A stretch of DNA of 64,000 bases, taken from contig CAVTEU010000015.1 of the NCBI GenBank assembly GCA_963733905.1, positions 12,350 through 76,349 on the forward strand. The letters are read 5' to 3'. Under the pieces are notes generated by a model. That model saw nothing but the letters and a program-made list of their open reading frames with translations, made no database searches and was not told the DNA's origin. This document shows positions 8,009-15,430 of this stretch, piece by piece. A program made the translations under genes and the position numbers. The DNA is from DATADW01 sp963733905. GTDB lineage: Bacteria > Actinomycetota > Acidimicrobiia > Spongiisociales > DATADW01. Positions within the stretch are counted from its first letter, which is position 1. Each line of letters starts with the position of its first letter.

Positions 8009-9424
8009 GTGAAACGCTTCGGCGCGATTCTCGGTTGTGCGCTCATGTTGCTGGTTGCGACGGGTGCTAGTGGTACAGCCGCCGGCGGGGTGAACCTCCA
8101 ATCCCAGGGCGGCGTTCGGTGGCGCTTTCAGGTCAGTGGGCAATACATATTGCATCGACCGGCTGTCGGCCCCGACGGCGGAGTCGTAGTGGCGAGTTCC
8201 ACCGGCGACGTCTACTCGCTGACCGCAGACGGCGATCTCAGATGGACCGTGCCCGGAGTCGGCGGCAGTGGGGGCCCATCGATCGGTCCCGACGGGACCG
8301 TCTACGTCGCATCGATGAACACCATCACCGCCATAGGCGCCAACAGCGCCATCAAGTGGACCTTCACCGAACCGTCCTCGGGCCAGGGGGTCATCGCCGG
8401 ACCAACCGTAGGGCCGGACGGAAACGTCTACGTGATCTCGGACTTGGGCGGCCTTGGCGCTTTCGCACTCTCACCAACCGGGCAGCTGCTCTGGAGCAAC
8501 CCCGGTAACCCGGCCTTCGCCGAGCGAGGTCAGATCGGCGCCGAGATCGTTTTCAGCTCCGGTCGCCTTCACGCCGCCTTCGACGAAGCCGGCGTTGCCT
8601 CGAGCACGATGTACGGCATCGCGCTGGGAGGCACCCAACAGTGGACGAGCGGGGTGGGAGGCAGTGACGATCCGCTCATGCAGCTGCAACGACAGCCGGC
8701 CGCCGGGTCGGACGGCAACCTCTATCTGACCGGTTTTGGGGGTGAAAACGGCTGGAGCCTGTTCCGCGTCGATCCAGCCAATGGCAACGTTCTGTTCAAC
8801 TACTCCCCGTTCCCCTCTAACGGAATGTCGGCTCCCAGTGTCGGACCGGACGGTTCGGTCTACTTTTCGAGGAGCCTGAGCTACCTCGAGTCGGTGACCC
8901 CTGATGCCCAGTCACGTTGGACGTTCTTTGACGGCTCGATCATCGACCATCCGGCAGTGAGCCCTGACGGCAACGTGGTGGTGGCCGGGGTGCGGCCCAA
9001 CTTCGGTGTGCCCGGTTCGGTCCGGGCCTGGGACGCAGCAACGGGCACCGTCGAATGGCAGGTCGACCTCCCCAACGAGAACGGCGGCTACCAGATCCTG
9101 TACACACAGCCTCGGTTCTCGGCGGACAGCAACACCGCCTATTTCGGCACGGCTGTCCTCGCCGGCGGTGAGGAGTTCTCCTTCCTGTACACGGTGGGAT
9201 CCGACACCGACCCTCCACCACCGCCGACCGGGTGCGTGGTTCCCGGCGTCGTGGGGATGAGATTGAGTGCCGCCCACGTCGAGATCCTCGAGGCCGACTG
9301 CTCGGCCGGACGGATACGCCGCGTTCGCTCCCCCCAGGTCGGGATCGTGATAGCGCAGAACCCGGTACCAGGAACGAGACTGCCGGAGGGTGGGCGGGTA
9401 GACCTCACGGTCGGTCGCAGATAG
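8009..9424 (+). CDS. Secreted PQQ-like beta-propeller protein with PASTA domain
   Basis: A 471-residue exported protein starting at GTG after CTGGGGGTT. A signal peptide (VKRF, then a Leu/Ala core) precedes about seven propeller blades with recurring VGPDGxVYV motifs (residues ~45-390), as in PQQ-binding-like domains. The C-terminal ~70 residues, after a Pro-rich linker, form a PASTA domain (VPGVVGMRLSAAHVEIL through QNPVPGTRLPEGGRVDLTVG), which binds peptidoglycan stems. It is likely cell-wall associated. The catalytic residues of PQQ dehydrogenases are not recognisable, so a structural or binding role is as likely as an enzyme. Confidence 0.8.
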   Translation: MKRFGAILGCALMLLVATGASGTAAGGVNLQSQGGVRWRFQVSGQYILHRPAVGPDGGVVVASSTGDVYSLTADGDLRWTVPGVGGSGGPSIGPDGTVYVASMNTITAIGANSAIKWTFTEPSSGQGVIAGPTVGPDGNVYVISDLGGLGAFALSPTGQLLWSNPGNPAFAERGQIGAEIVFSSGRLHAAFDEAGVASSTMYGIALGGTQQWTSGVGGSDDPLMQLQRQPAAGSDGNLYLTGFGGENGWSLFRVDPANGNVLFNYSPFPSNGMSAPSVGPDGSVYFSRSLSYLESVTPDAQSRWTFFDGSIIDHPAVSPDGNVVVAGVRPNFGVPGSVRAWDAATGTVEWQVDLPNENGGYQILYTQPRFSADSNTAYFGTAVLAGGEEFSFLYTVGSDTDPPPPPTGCVVPGVVGMRLSAAHVEILEADCSAGRIRRVRSPQVGIVIAQNPVPGTRLPEGGRVDLTVGRR

Positions 9425-9486
9425 GGCGGGTGAGCGCTGGGCGCTAGCTGGGGGAGTTCCGCCCGGCCAGTCCAGGACCGTCCGAT

Positions 9487-9918
9487 CTATGCCGGAGCTA
9501 GTGAACCCTCGGTCACCTCGGCCTTGTGTGCGGCGAAGGCGCCAAGGACTTCCTCTTTCTCTTGCGGAGGGATACCAAAGCTGTCGAGGGTGCGCCCCAG
9601 CTCGGCGGCGACCTCGTCAAATTCCGATGGGGTGATGTGGAACTCTCGGTGGGCCTCCTCGAGCCCCAATGGCGTGCTCCCCGGCTCGGTTGCGGTGAAA
9701 TCGAAGGGCCCCCCCGCCACGTCGCAAACCCACAGGGTTCGCATGAACTTCAACCCGGGCAGCCTCTCCAGGCTGTTGGTGTGCCAGTCGCGGAGTACGG
9801 GGTTCTCGGATCCTTGACCAACTATCGGGTTTTCGATGAGGGCATCGCTGAACCTGTCCACCACAGCCGCGATGGCGAACACGCCACCCAGCCGCTCGTA
9901 GAGACTCGCCTCGGGCAT
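9487..9918 (-). CDS. Group I-like truncated hemoglobin
   Basis: A 143-residue protein of the trHbN type: it begins SLYERLGGVFAIAAVVDRF, the family's helix B signature, and carries HREFHIT with the likely proximal heme histidine, followed by the EFDEVAAELGRTLDSFGIP C-terminal helix. Such proteins bind O2 or NO and often detoxify nitric oxide. The gene stands alone, transcribed away from the tRNA cluster. The 240 bases between it and the first tRNA hold nothing I can identify. Confidence 0.85.
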   Translation of the reverse strand: MPEASLYERLGGVFAIAAVVDRFSDALIENPIVGQGSENPVLRDWHTNSLERLPGLKFMRTLWVCDVAGGPFDFTATEPGSTPLGLEEAHREFHITPSEFDEVAAELGRTLDSFGIPPQEKEEVLGAFAAHKAEVTEGSLAPA

Positions 9919-10166
9919 AACCGCCTCCTTGGTCCCGCTTCAATCTGAAGGGAGCTTCTATTACAAATCCAGGTTAGTTTTACACCTTTCGGCGCGCCAC
10001 GTCAACCTTCGTTGGCAGCTCGGTGTGGATCGTGGGTTCGCTCGGAGCCGCAAGATGACGTGGTTACGACGGCGCCGCCTTTGCAGCGATGTGCGATACT
10101 TGGCGACCCCGAGGATCCGGCGCTTGAATCCGCCGCCGGCTCGCTCAGGTGCAGGGTTTGACCCTC

Positions 10167-10239
10167 GCCCCCTTAGCTCAGCTGGCAGAGCACCTCCATG
10201 GTAAGGAGGAGGTCTCCGGTTCGAATCCGGAAGGGGGCT
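10167..10239 (+). tRNA. tRNA-Thr (GGT)
   Basis: A full cloverleaf: acceptor GCCCCCT/AGGGGGC, D-stem GCTC/GAGC, anticodon stem CCTCC/GGAGG with loop ATGGTAA giving anticodon GGT, and T-stem TCCGG/CCGGA with TTCGAAT loop. CCA is not encoded. It opens the usual actinobacterial Thr-Met-...-Trp series. Confidence 0.95.
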
Positions 10240-10300
10240 CCGCCCGGCCGATCCCGACCGGGTTGACAAATGAAGACGGTGCGGCGACCGCACCGGGCGT

Positions 10301-10374
10301 GGCGGCGTAGCTCAGTCGGTGAGAGCGCTCGACTCATAATCGAGAGGTCGGCAGTTCGAGTCTGCCCGCCGCTA
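10301..10374 (+). tRNA. tRNA-Met (CAT), elongator
   Basis: A full cloverleaf with acceptor GGCGGCG/CGCCGCT (one G-U pair), anticodon stem CTCGA/TCGAG and loop CTCATAA (anticodon CAT). The anticodon stem lacks the three G-C pairs of initiator tRNA, so this is an elongator; an Ile2 species with a modified CAT anticodon is the alternative, but the position before tuf/rpmG favours Met. Confidence 0.92.
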
Positions 10375-10400
10375 CCGACGGAAACGAAGAAGGAGTTGTG

Positions 10401-11587
10401 ATGGGGAAGGCGAAGTTTGAGCGGACGAAGCCTCATGTGAATGTGGGGACGATGGGTCATATTGATCATGGGAAGACGACGTTGACGGCGGCGATCACGA
10501 AGGTGTTGCATGAGCGTGATTCTTCTGTGGCGTTTACGTCGTTTGATCAGATTGATAAGGCGCCGGAGGAGCGGGAGCGGGGGATCACGATTCAGATCGC
10601 TCATGTGGAGTATGAGACCCCGAACCGTCATTACGCCCATGTGGATATGCCGGGTCATGCTGATTACATCAAGAACATGATTACGGGGGCGGCGCAGGTG
10701 GATGGGGCGATTCTGGTGGTGTCGGCGGCGGATGGTCCGATGCCCCAGACCCGGGAGCATGTGTTGTTGGCCCGTCAGGTGGGGGTGCCGTCGATTGTGG
10801 TGTTTTTGAACAAGGTGGACATGGTGGATGACCCTGAGCTGTTGGATTTGGTGGAGCTCGAGGTGCGGGATCTGTTGACCGAGTATGAGTTCCCGGGGGA
10901 TGAGGTGCCGGTGGTGCGGGGTTCGGCGTTGCAGGCGTTGGAGGGGGAGGGGGAGGGCCGTCTCAGATCGTGGAGTTGATGGAGGCGGTGGATTCTTATG
11001 TGCCGGAGCCGGTGCGTGATGTGGAGAAGCCGTTCATGATGGCGATCGAGGATGTGTTCAGTATCACGGGGCGGGGGACGGTGGTGACTGGTCGGGTGGA
11101 GCAGGGTGTGTTGAAGGTGAACGAGGAGGTGGAGATCGTCGGGATCCGCCCTACCCGGAAGACGGTGGCTACTGGGGTGGAGATGTTCCGCAAGTTGTTG
11201 GATGAGGGGCGGGCGGGGGACAATGTTGGGGTTCTGTTGCGGGGGGTGGGTAAGGATGAGGTGGAGCGGGGTCAGGTGTTGGCTAAGCCGGGGTCGATCA
11301 CCCCGCATACCAATTTTGAGGCGGCGGTGTATGTGTTGACCAAGGAGGAGGGGGGCCGGCACAACCCGTTCTTTTCTGGTTACCGCCCCCAGTTCTATTT
11401 CCGGACGACTGATGTGACCGGTTCGGTGACGTTGCCGGAGGGGACGGAGATGGTGATGCCGGGTGATCAGACGCAGATGACGGTGGAGTTGATCGCTCCG
11501 ATCGCGATGGACGAGGGTTTGCGTTTCGCTATCCGGGAGGGGGGCCGCACCGTCGGTGCCGGCCGAGTCACCAAGATCCTGAAATGA
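10401..11587 (+). CDS. tuf: Elongation factor Tu, one frameshift
   Basis: EF-Tu delivers aminoacyl-tRNA to the ribosome. Visible G-motifs are GHIDHGKTT (P-loop), RGITI (switch I), DMPGHADY and NKVD; domain II/III motifs (GRGTVVTGRVEQG, FYFRTTDVTG, RFAIREGGRTVGAGRVTKIL) follow. The start ATG at 10401 lies 5 bases after AGGAG; GTG 10398 is less likely. Near 10957 the frame breaks at a shortened G-run in the linker that normally reads ALEGEGEG; restoring one G joins both halves, so this is almost surely an indel error. Codon choice differs from its neighbours: nearly all His and Asp codons end in T and Gly is mostly GGG. Confidence 0.95.
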
Positions 11588-11604
11588 GCGGAGCTCATTT
11601 CAGG
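11578..11604 (+). terminator. Perfect 12-bp hairpin across the tuf stop
   Basis: CCTGAAATGAGC and its exact reverse complement are separated by GGA. The stem includes the last two tuf codons and the stop. There is no T-run, so it may act as an mRNA 3' stabiliser or a GC-type terminator. Confidence 0.5.
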
Positions 11605-11665
11605 AGTGGTAAGTGGTAAGTGGTTGAGTAGTAGGTGACCTACCACCTAGTCACCTACTACTAGA
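11605..11665 (+). repeat. Heptamer-type repeat tract with 13-bp hairpin
   Basis: Starting near 11608, three AAGTGGT-type heptamers are followed by a perfect 13-bp inverted repeat (11627-11639 with 11650-11662, 10-base loop). The tract ends just before the rpmG leader. It resembles the tracts at 14893 and 52766. Confidence 0.6.
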
Positions 11666-11692
11666 ACAGCGAACGAGCGAAGCGAGTGAGCC
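11666..11692 (+). promoter_or_regulatory. Dispersed 27-base translation leader, copy 2
   Basis: Lies immediately before the rpmG ATG and matches the leader of the VOC operon (4126-4152, minus strand), sharing ACAGCGA, CGA, GAAG and GAGTGAGCC. In both places a tract of short repeats lies upstream. Confidence 0.55.
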
Positions 11693-11855
11693 ATGCCCTC
11701 TGACAAGAGACCGCCGCTGACGTTGGCTTGTGACGTTTGCAAGCGTCGCAACTACGTCACCACCAAGAACAAGACCAACACCAGGGACCGGCTCGGACTT
11801 GCAGAAGTACTGCAGGTGGTGCCGCGTCCACACCTTGCACCGAGAAACCCGTTGA
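11693..11855 (+). CDS. rpmG: Ribosomal protein bL33, one frameshift
   Basis: The frame opens with PLTLACDVCKRRNYVTTKN, the bL33 zinc-ribbon start with its first Cys pair. One extra base near 11797 throws the frame; the adjacent frame continues with LQKYCRWCRVHTLHRETR and a stop, giving the second Cys pair and the standard 53-residue length. Small 50S subunit protein. Gene order tuf-rpmG-hadAB agrees with other actinobacteria. Confidence 0.9.
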
Positions 11856-11986
11856 TCCCAGGGGCGGGGCAGGCCAACCAGTGGTAGGTTGCCGAGCCGA
11901 CCCTGCGGGTGGAGTGAGCAGGTCTGCATCGGGACGGGGCTACGCCAACAATCGGCGAGACCCCGTCCCGATCGCGTCGGGGCGGC

Positions 11987-12417
11987 GTGGTCGCTGACGA
12001 CGGTCCGCCATTGGACCGCCTCGAAGGTTGGCGGATCGGGCCGGTCCCGCTCACGGTCACACGCCGACAGGGTGTCCGAACCTGGTGGCGGCCACAGGGG
12101 ACGAACCCGAGCGCTGGACGGCGGCGGCACCGCCTTCTTTTGCTGCGGTGATGTTGTTCGCAGTGGCCAAGGATCTTTTGGCCGCACCCGAGCTTGCCGG
12201 TCGCGGGGTGATCCACTCCGAGCAGACATTCGAGTGGCACCGGCCGTTCGTCATCGGGAGCGAGGTCGAGGTGGAAGGTGTCGTCGGGCGGGTCCGTTCG
12301 AGGGGCCCGGCCACGTTTGTCGGACTCGATGTCACCACCGGCGATGGGTCCGGCCCGGTGCAGACCTCGGCCTCGAGCTTCGTCGTGATCGAAGACCGCT
12401 CCCGCGGAGGCTGCTGA
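11987..12417 (+). CDS. HadA-like MaoC dehydratase subunit, two frameshifts
   Basis: A FAS1-like N-terminal dehydratase of the MaoC hot-dog superfamily. From GTG 11987 the frame reads LEGWRIGPVPLTVTRRQ; after two one-base insertions in short G and C runs (about 12070 and 12080) it continues LVAATGDEPERW...PPSFAAVMLFAVAKDLLA and FEWHRPFVIGSEVEVEG. In mycobacteria HadA pairs with HadB to dehydrate (3R)-hydroxyacyl-ACP in fatty acid elongation, and the pair lies next to rpmG there too. Context and motif agree; the exact acyl substrate is not known here. Confidence 0.7.
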
Positions 12418-12451
12418 CACCGGAAGCGAGCCTGGACCTGAGGAACGCGCC

Positions 12452-12859
12452 ATCAACGAGCGACCCACGCTGCGACCGCTCCCCGCCGTCGGGACACAGC
12501 TTCCACCACTGGCCAAGTCGGCCAGCCGTGGTGATCTCCTCCGCTATGCGGCCGCCACCGGTGACTGGAACCCCATCCACTGGGACCACGCCGCCGCCGT
12601 GTCCGCCGGGCTGCCCGGGATCGTGGCGCACGGTTTGCTGATGGCGGCTTGGGTGGTCCAGGCCGCCGCCCGCCATGCCCATGGGGACATGCCGCTCCGC
12701 CAGGCGCGGCTCCGCTTCAGGTCACCGTTGCGACCGGCGGAGCCGGCGTTGGTTGAGGGCGAAGTCCACGACGAGGGGTCGCTCCGTCTGCGGGTGGTTT
12801 CCGGCGGCGAGGAGAGGGTCACGGCTACGGTTGTGCTCGAGCCGTCGAGCGGTGGGTAA
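12452..12859 (+). CDS. HadB-like MaoC (R)-hydratase subunit
   Basis: The hydratase-2 signature is plain: YAAATGDWNPIHWD with the catalytic Asp and His, then GLPGIVAHGLL. The frame is clean to the TAA at 12859. No ATG, GTG or TTG exists in frame upstream of the motif after the hadA region; GAGGA at 12440-12444 lies 7 bases before an ATC codon at 12452, which gives the sensible N-terminus. I therefore place the start there, accepting either a rare ATC start or a base error for ATG. It would form the catalytic subunit with the upstream protein. Confidence 0.7.
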   Translation: MNERPTLRPLPAVGTQLPPLAKSASRGDLLRYAAATGDWNPIHWDHAAAVSAGLPGIVAHGLLMAAWVVQAAARHAHGDMPLRQARLRFRSPLRPAEPALVEGEVHDEGSLRLRVVSGGEERVTATVVLEPSSGG

Positions 12860-12863
12860 CCCC

Positions 12864-13430
12864 ATGCAGGAGCTGAGGGTCGAATCGAGCGTCGATCTTC
12901 TGGTGGATCGAGCCCGACAGGGGGACCGAAACGCCTTTGGCGACCTGGTTCGGCTCCACCAGCACGAGGTGTTCACCTTGGCGGTGAGATTGGTTGCCGA
13001 TAGGACCGTTGCGGCGGATGTGGCGCAGGACGCCTTCATCCGCGCCTGGCGGGCGCTCCCCAATTTCCGCGGCGACGCTGCGTTCGCCACCTGGCTGCAC
13101 CGGATCACAGTCAACGCCGCCTGGAGCCAGAGGCGCCGGGCGGCGGCTCGCCCCGTTTCCCAGCTCGATGAGGCACTTACGGTCCCCGATACCGACCCGC
13201 TCCGCCAACCCGAGCGCGTCGGCGAAGTCGCCGATCTACGCCAGGCCCTCGGAGATGCCATTGGCGCGCTCCCCATTGGGATGAGGGCGGTGGTGGTGCT
13301 CAAGGACATCTACGGGTGGAGCCACGACGACGTGGCCCGGGCGCTTGGGATCTCCGAGACCGCGGCCAAGGTGAGGCTCCATCGGGCGCACCTCCGGCTC
13401 AGGGAGATGCTCGACGGGCGACACCCATGA
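12864..13430 (+). CDS. ECF-type RNA polymerase sigma factor
   Basis: A 188-residue sigma-70 family protein with only regions 2 and 4: region 2 spans NAFGDLVRLHQHEVFTLAVR to AAFATWLHRITVNA, and region 4 ends with WSHDDVARALGISETAAKVRLHRAHLRL. It starts 4 bases after the hadB stop and overlaps the next gene by ATGA, so sigma and anti-sigma are translationally coupled. It sits inside the otherwise conserved tuf-rpmG-hadAB-trnW-secE cluster. Confidence 0.92.
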   Translation: MQELRVESSVDLLVDRARQGDRNAFGDLVRLHQHEVFTLAVRLVADRTVAADVAQDAFIRAWRALPNFRGDAAFATWLHRITVNAAWSQRRRAAARPVSQLDEALTVPDTDPLRQPERVGEVADLRQALGDAIGALPIGMRAVVVLKDIYGWSHDDVARALGISETAAKVRLHRAHLRLREMLDGRHP

Positions 13431-13759
13431 CGGCGCGCACCCATCTCGCTCGACGTGCGCTGGCGACTACATCTCTTCCCGGCGCCGCCGCCGCCAAGGA
13501 GCACGTCGAAGGATGTCTCGCCTGTCAGGCCTCTGCCGCCCATGATCGGCGAATGCAGCGCAGGCTGGCGCTACTCCGCCACGAACTGATCCCGGCCCCG
13601 GCCGGTTTGGTCACCCTGGTGCTGGCTCGGATGGAGGCCACACCCGGTGTGGCGTCGACACGCGGCCCGATAATCGCCGGGGCATCGGTGCTGGCCGCAG
13701 CGGCGGCAGCGGCCGCAATGGTGGCGGCGCGTCGACGGGGTGTCGCCGCCCCCGGATGA
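13427..13759 (+). CDS. Putative zinc-binding anti-sigma factor with membrane segment
   Basis: A 110-residue protein coupled to the ECF sigma gene. Residues HVEGCLAC form the His-x3-Cys-x2-Cys motif of zinc anti-sigma (ZAS) domains. A long Ala-rich hydrophobic stretch near residues 83-100 could cross the membrane and ends in a basic cluster. The partner, position and motif support an anti-sigma role; the signal it senses is unknown. Confidence 0.75.
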   Translation: MTARTHLARRALATTSLPGAAAAKEHVEGCLACQASAAHDRRMQRRLALLRHELIPAPAGLVTLVLARMEATPGVASTRGPIIAGASVLAAAAAAAAMVAARRRGVAAPG

Positions 13760-13860
13760 GGCAGCGGGGCAGGGGTGTACACTGCGTCCGGCCCATCGGT
13801 AGACTCCGCCCAGGCGGGCTCACCGCCCTTTCCCCGCACGATCGAGCCGAGGGGAACCGG

Positions 13861-13934
13861 AGGGGTGTAGCTCGAATTGGCAGAGCGCCGGTCTCCAAAA
13901 CCGGAGGTTGCGGGTTCGAGTCCCGCCGCCCCTG
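13861..13934 (+). tRNA. tRNA-Trp (CCA)
   Basis: A full cloverleaf: acceptor AGGGGTG/CGCCCCT, anticodon stem CCGGT/ACCGG with loop CTCCAAA (anticodon CCA), T-stem GCGGG/CCCGC. It lies directly before secE, as in most bacteria. The anticodon reads only UGG; UGA is left to tRNA-Sec at 38450. Confidence 0.95.
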
Positions 13935-13958
13935 CTCCGCAAGGAAGCGATACGTGAG

Positions 13959-14279
13959 ATGAACCGAGAGATGAGGCGCCTCGTTGAACGCGAGGAGCGA
14001 CGGCAGAAGCAGACGCAGCGGGCGCGCCAGCGGCGCGCCAAGCGTTCCGCCGGCAAGCCGGCTGAGCAGAAACCGAGCCTGTGGCAACGGCTTGGCATCT
14101 TCTTCCGCGAGGTTCGCACCGAGCTCCGGCGGGTGCAGTGGCCGACGCGAGAGCAGATGATTGCTTTCACCTCTGTGACCCTCATCACAACCACGGCGGT
14201 GACACTCATCGTCTTCGCCTTCGATGTCGTGCTCAAGGAGGGCATTTTGTGGCTGCTCCAGGGCGCCGGGCAAGGGTGA
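13959..14279 (+). CDS. secE: Preprotein translocase subunit SecE
   Basis: A 106-residue single-span SecE. A very basic N-terminus (Arg/Lys/Gln-rich, to about residue 50) is followed by the conserved amphipathic helix FFREVRTELRRVQWPTREQM and one transmembrane segment. SecE clamps SecY in the translocon. The ATG at 13959 follows AAGGAAG; longer frames would run into the tRNA. Followed by nusG after 4 bases. Confidence 0.92.
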   Translation: MNREMRRLVEREERRQKQTQRARQRRAKRSAGKPAEQKPSLWQRLGIFFREVRTELRRVQWPTREQMIAFTSVTLITTTAVTLIVFAFDVVLKEGILWLLQGAGQG

Positions 14280-14283
14280 GGCG

Positions 14284-14893
14284 ATGACAGACGCCGTTGA
14301 CATCATCGAAGAGACCGAGGTCGTCGAAGAGGAAGAGCCGTACACCAGTCCCTACGACCTCGAGGGCGACTGGTATGTCATCCATTCCTACTCGGGTTAC
14401 GAGAACAAGGTCAAGGCCAACCTCGAGACCCGGATCCGGTCGATGCACATGGAGGACCGGATCTTCGAGGTGGTCATCCCGCTCGAGCCGGTGGTCGAAT
14501 TCAAGGGTGGCCGGAAGGTCACCGTAATGAAGAAGGTTTTTCCCGGCTACATCCTGGTCCGGATGGTCCTCGACGACGACTCCTGGTACGCCGTGCGCAA
14601 CACGCCAGGAGTCACCGGGTTCGTCGGCGGGAGGTAGCAAGCCGTCTCCGCTCTCCCGGCGCGAGGTGGAGCGCTTCCTCGGGGTGGAGAAGAAGGAAAT
14701 CAAGAAGGAACCCCGCTACAAGCCGGAGTGGGAGGTCGGGGAGACCGTCCGGGTCGTCACCGGGCCTTTCGCCGACTTCAACGGGGTGATCGAGAGCATC
14801 AACATGGACCAGTCCAAGGTCGTTGTGCTGGTCAACATCTTCGGGCGCGACACTCCGGTGGAGCTCGGGTTCGAGGACATCACCAAACAGTAA
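14284..14893 (+). CDS. nusG: Transcription termination/antitermination protein NusG, one frameshift
   Basis: An acidic N-terminal extension (~20 residues rich in Glu) precedes the NGN domain (DWYVIHSYSGYENKVKANL, then FPGYILVRM and VRNTPGVTGFVG). An extra A near 14633 creates a premature stop; the adjacent frame continues SKPSPLSRREVERFL and the C-terminal KOW domain (GETVRVVTGPFADFNGVIE), ending at 14893. About 202 residues in all. NusG binds RNA polymerase and couples it with Rho or the ribosome. The shift occurs in the linker and is most likely a sequence error. Confidence 0.92.
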
Positions 14894-14922
14894 GTACCTG
14901 GTACTCAGTACTTAGTACTCAG
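14893..14922 (+). repeat. AGTACTC heptamer tract
   Basis: Four degenerate heptamers in a row (AGTACCT, GGTACTC, AGTACTT, AGTACTC) fill most of the nusG-rplK gap, beginning at the nusG stop. The 11-mer GTACTCAGTAC also occurs at 4151-4161. Confidence 0.65.
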
Positions 14923-14936
14923 AAAGAAGAAAACGC

Positions 14937-15365
14937 GTGGGTAGGAAGCGACTCGTTACGACGTTGAAACTGCAGATCCCCGCCGGGCAGGCCAGTCCGG
15001 CGCCGCCGGTGGGCACCGCCCTCGGGCCGCACGGGGTCAACATCATGGACTTCGTCCGCGCCTACAACGAGGCAACCGCCAGCCAGACGGGGACCATCGT
15101 CCCGGTCGAGGTTTCGATCTATGAGGACCGCAGCTTCACATTCGTCACCAAGACGCCGCCGGCCGCAGTCCTGCTGCGCCAGGCCGCCCAGGTGCCGAAG
15201 GGTTCCTCGACCCCCCGCACCGAGAAGGTGGGAAGGGTGACCAAGGCGCAGATCCGCCAGATCGCAGAGACCAAGATGCCCGATCTCAATGCCAACGACG
15301 TCGATCAGGCGATGTTGATCATCGAGGGGACCGCCCGCTCCATGGGTATCGACGTCGTCGCCTGA
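14937..15365 (+). CDS. rplK: Ribosomal protein uL11
   Basis: A complete 142-residue uL11 from GTG 14937. The N-terminal domain shows LQIPAGQASPAPPVGTALG and the loop PHGVNIMDF; the rRNA-binding C-terminal domain shows TPPAAVLLRQAA and the end GTARSMGIDVV. It forms the stalk base with 23S rRNA and is needed for factor binding. Followed by rplA after 65 bases. Confidence 0.96.
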   Translation: MGRKRLVTTLKLQIPAGQASPAPPVGTALGPHGVNIMDFVRAYNEATASQTGTIVPVEVSIYEDRSFTFVTKTPPAAVLLRQAAQVPKGSSTPRTEKVGRVTKAQIRQIAETKMPDLNANDVDQAMLIIEGTARSMGIDVVA

Positions 15366-15430
15366 CGTCACGCGGGCTGTGGGAGGGTCGGCAAACCGCC
15401 GGCTCGTCTGGACCACGAAAGGAATGGATC

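Noticed and set aside
10960..10980. TGA that ends the first half of tuf, read as a possible selenocysteine codon because tRNA-Sec is present.
   Set aside because: The sequence after the TGA in the same frame does not match EF-Tu; the homologous continuation is in another frame, and restoring one G in the preceding G-run repairs it.
14625..14645. Possible programmed frameshift in nusG.
   Set aside because: No slippery heptamer or downstream pseudoknot is visible, and similar one-base breaks occur all over the window.
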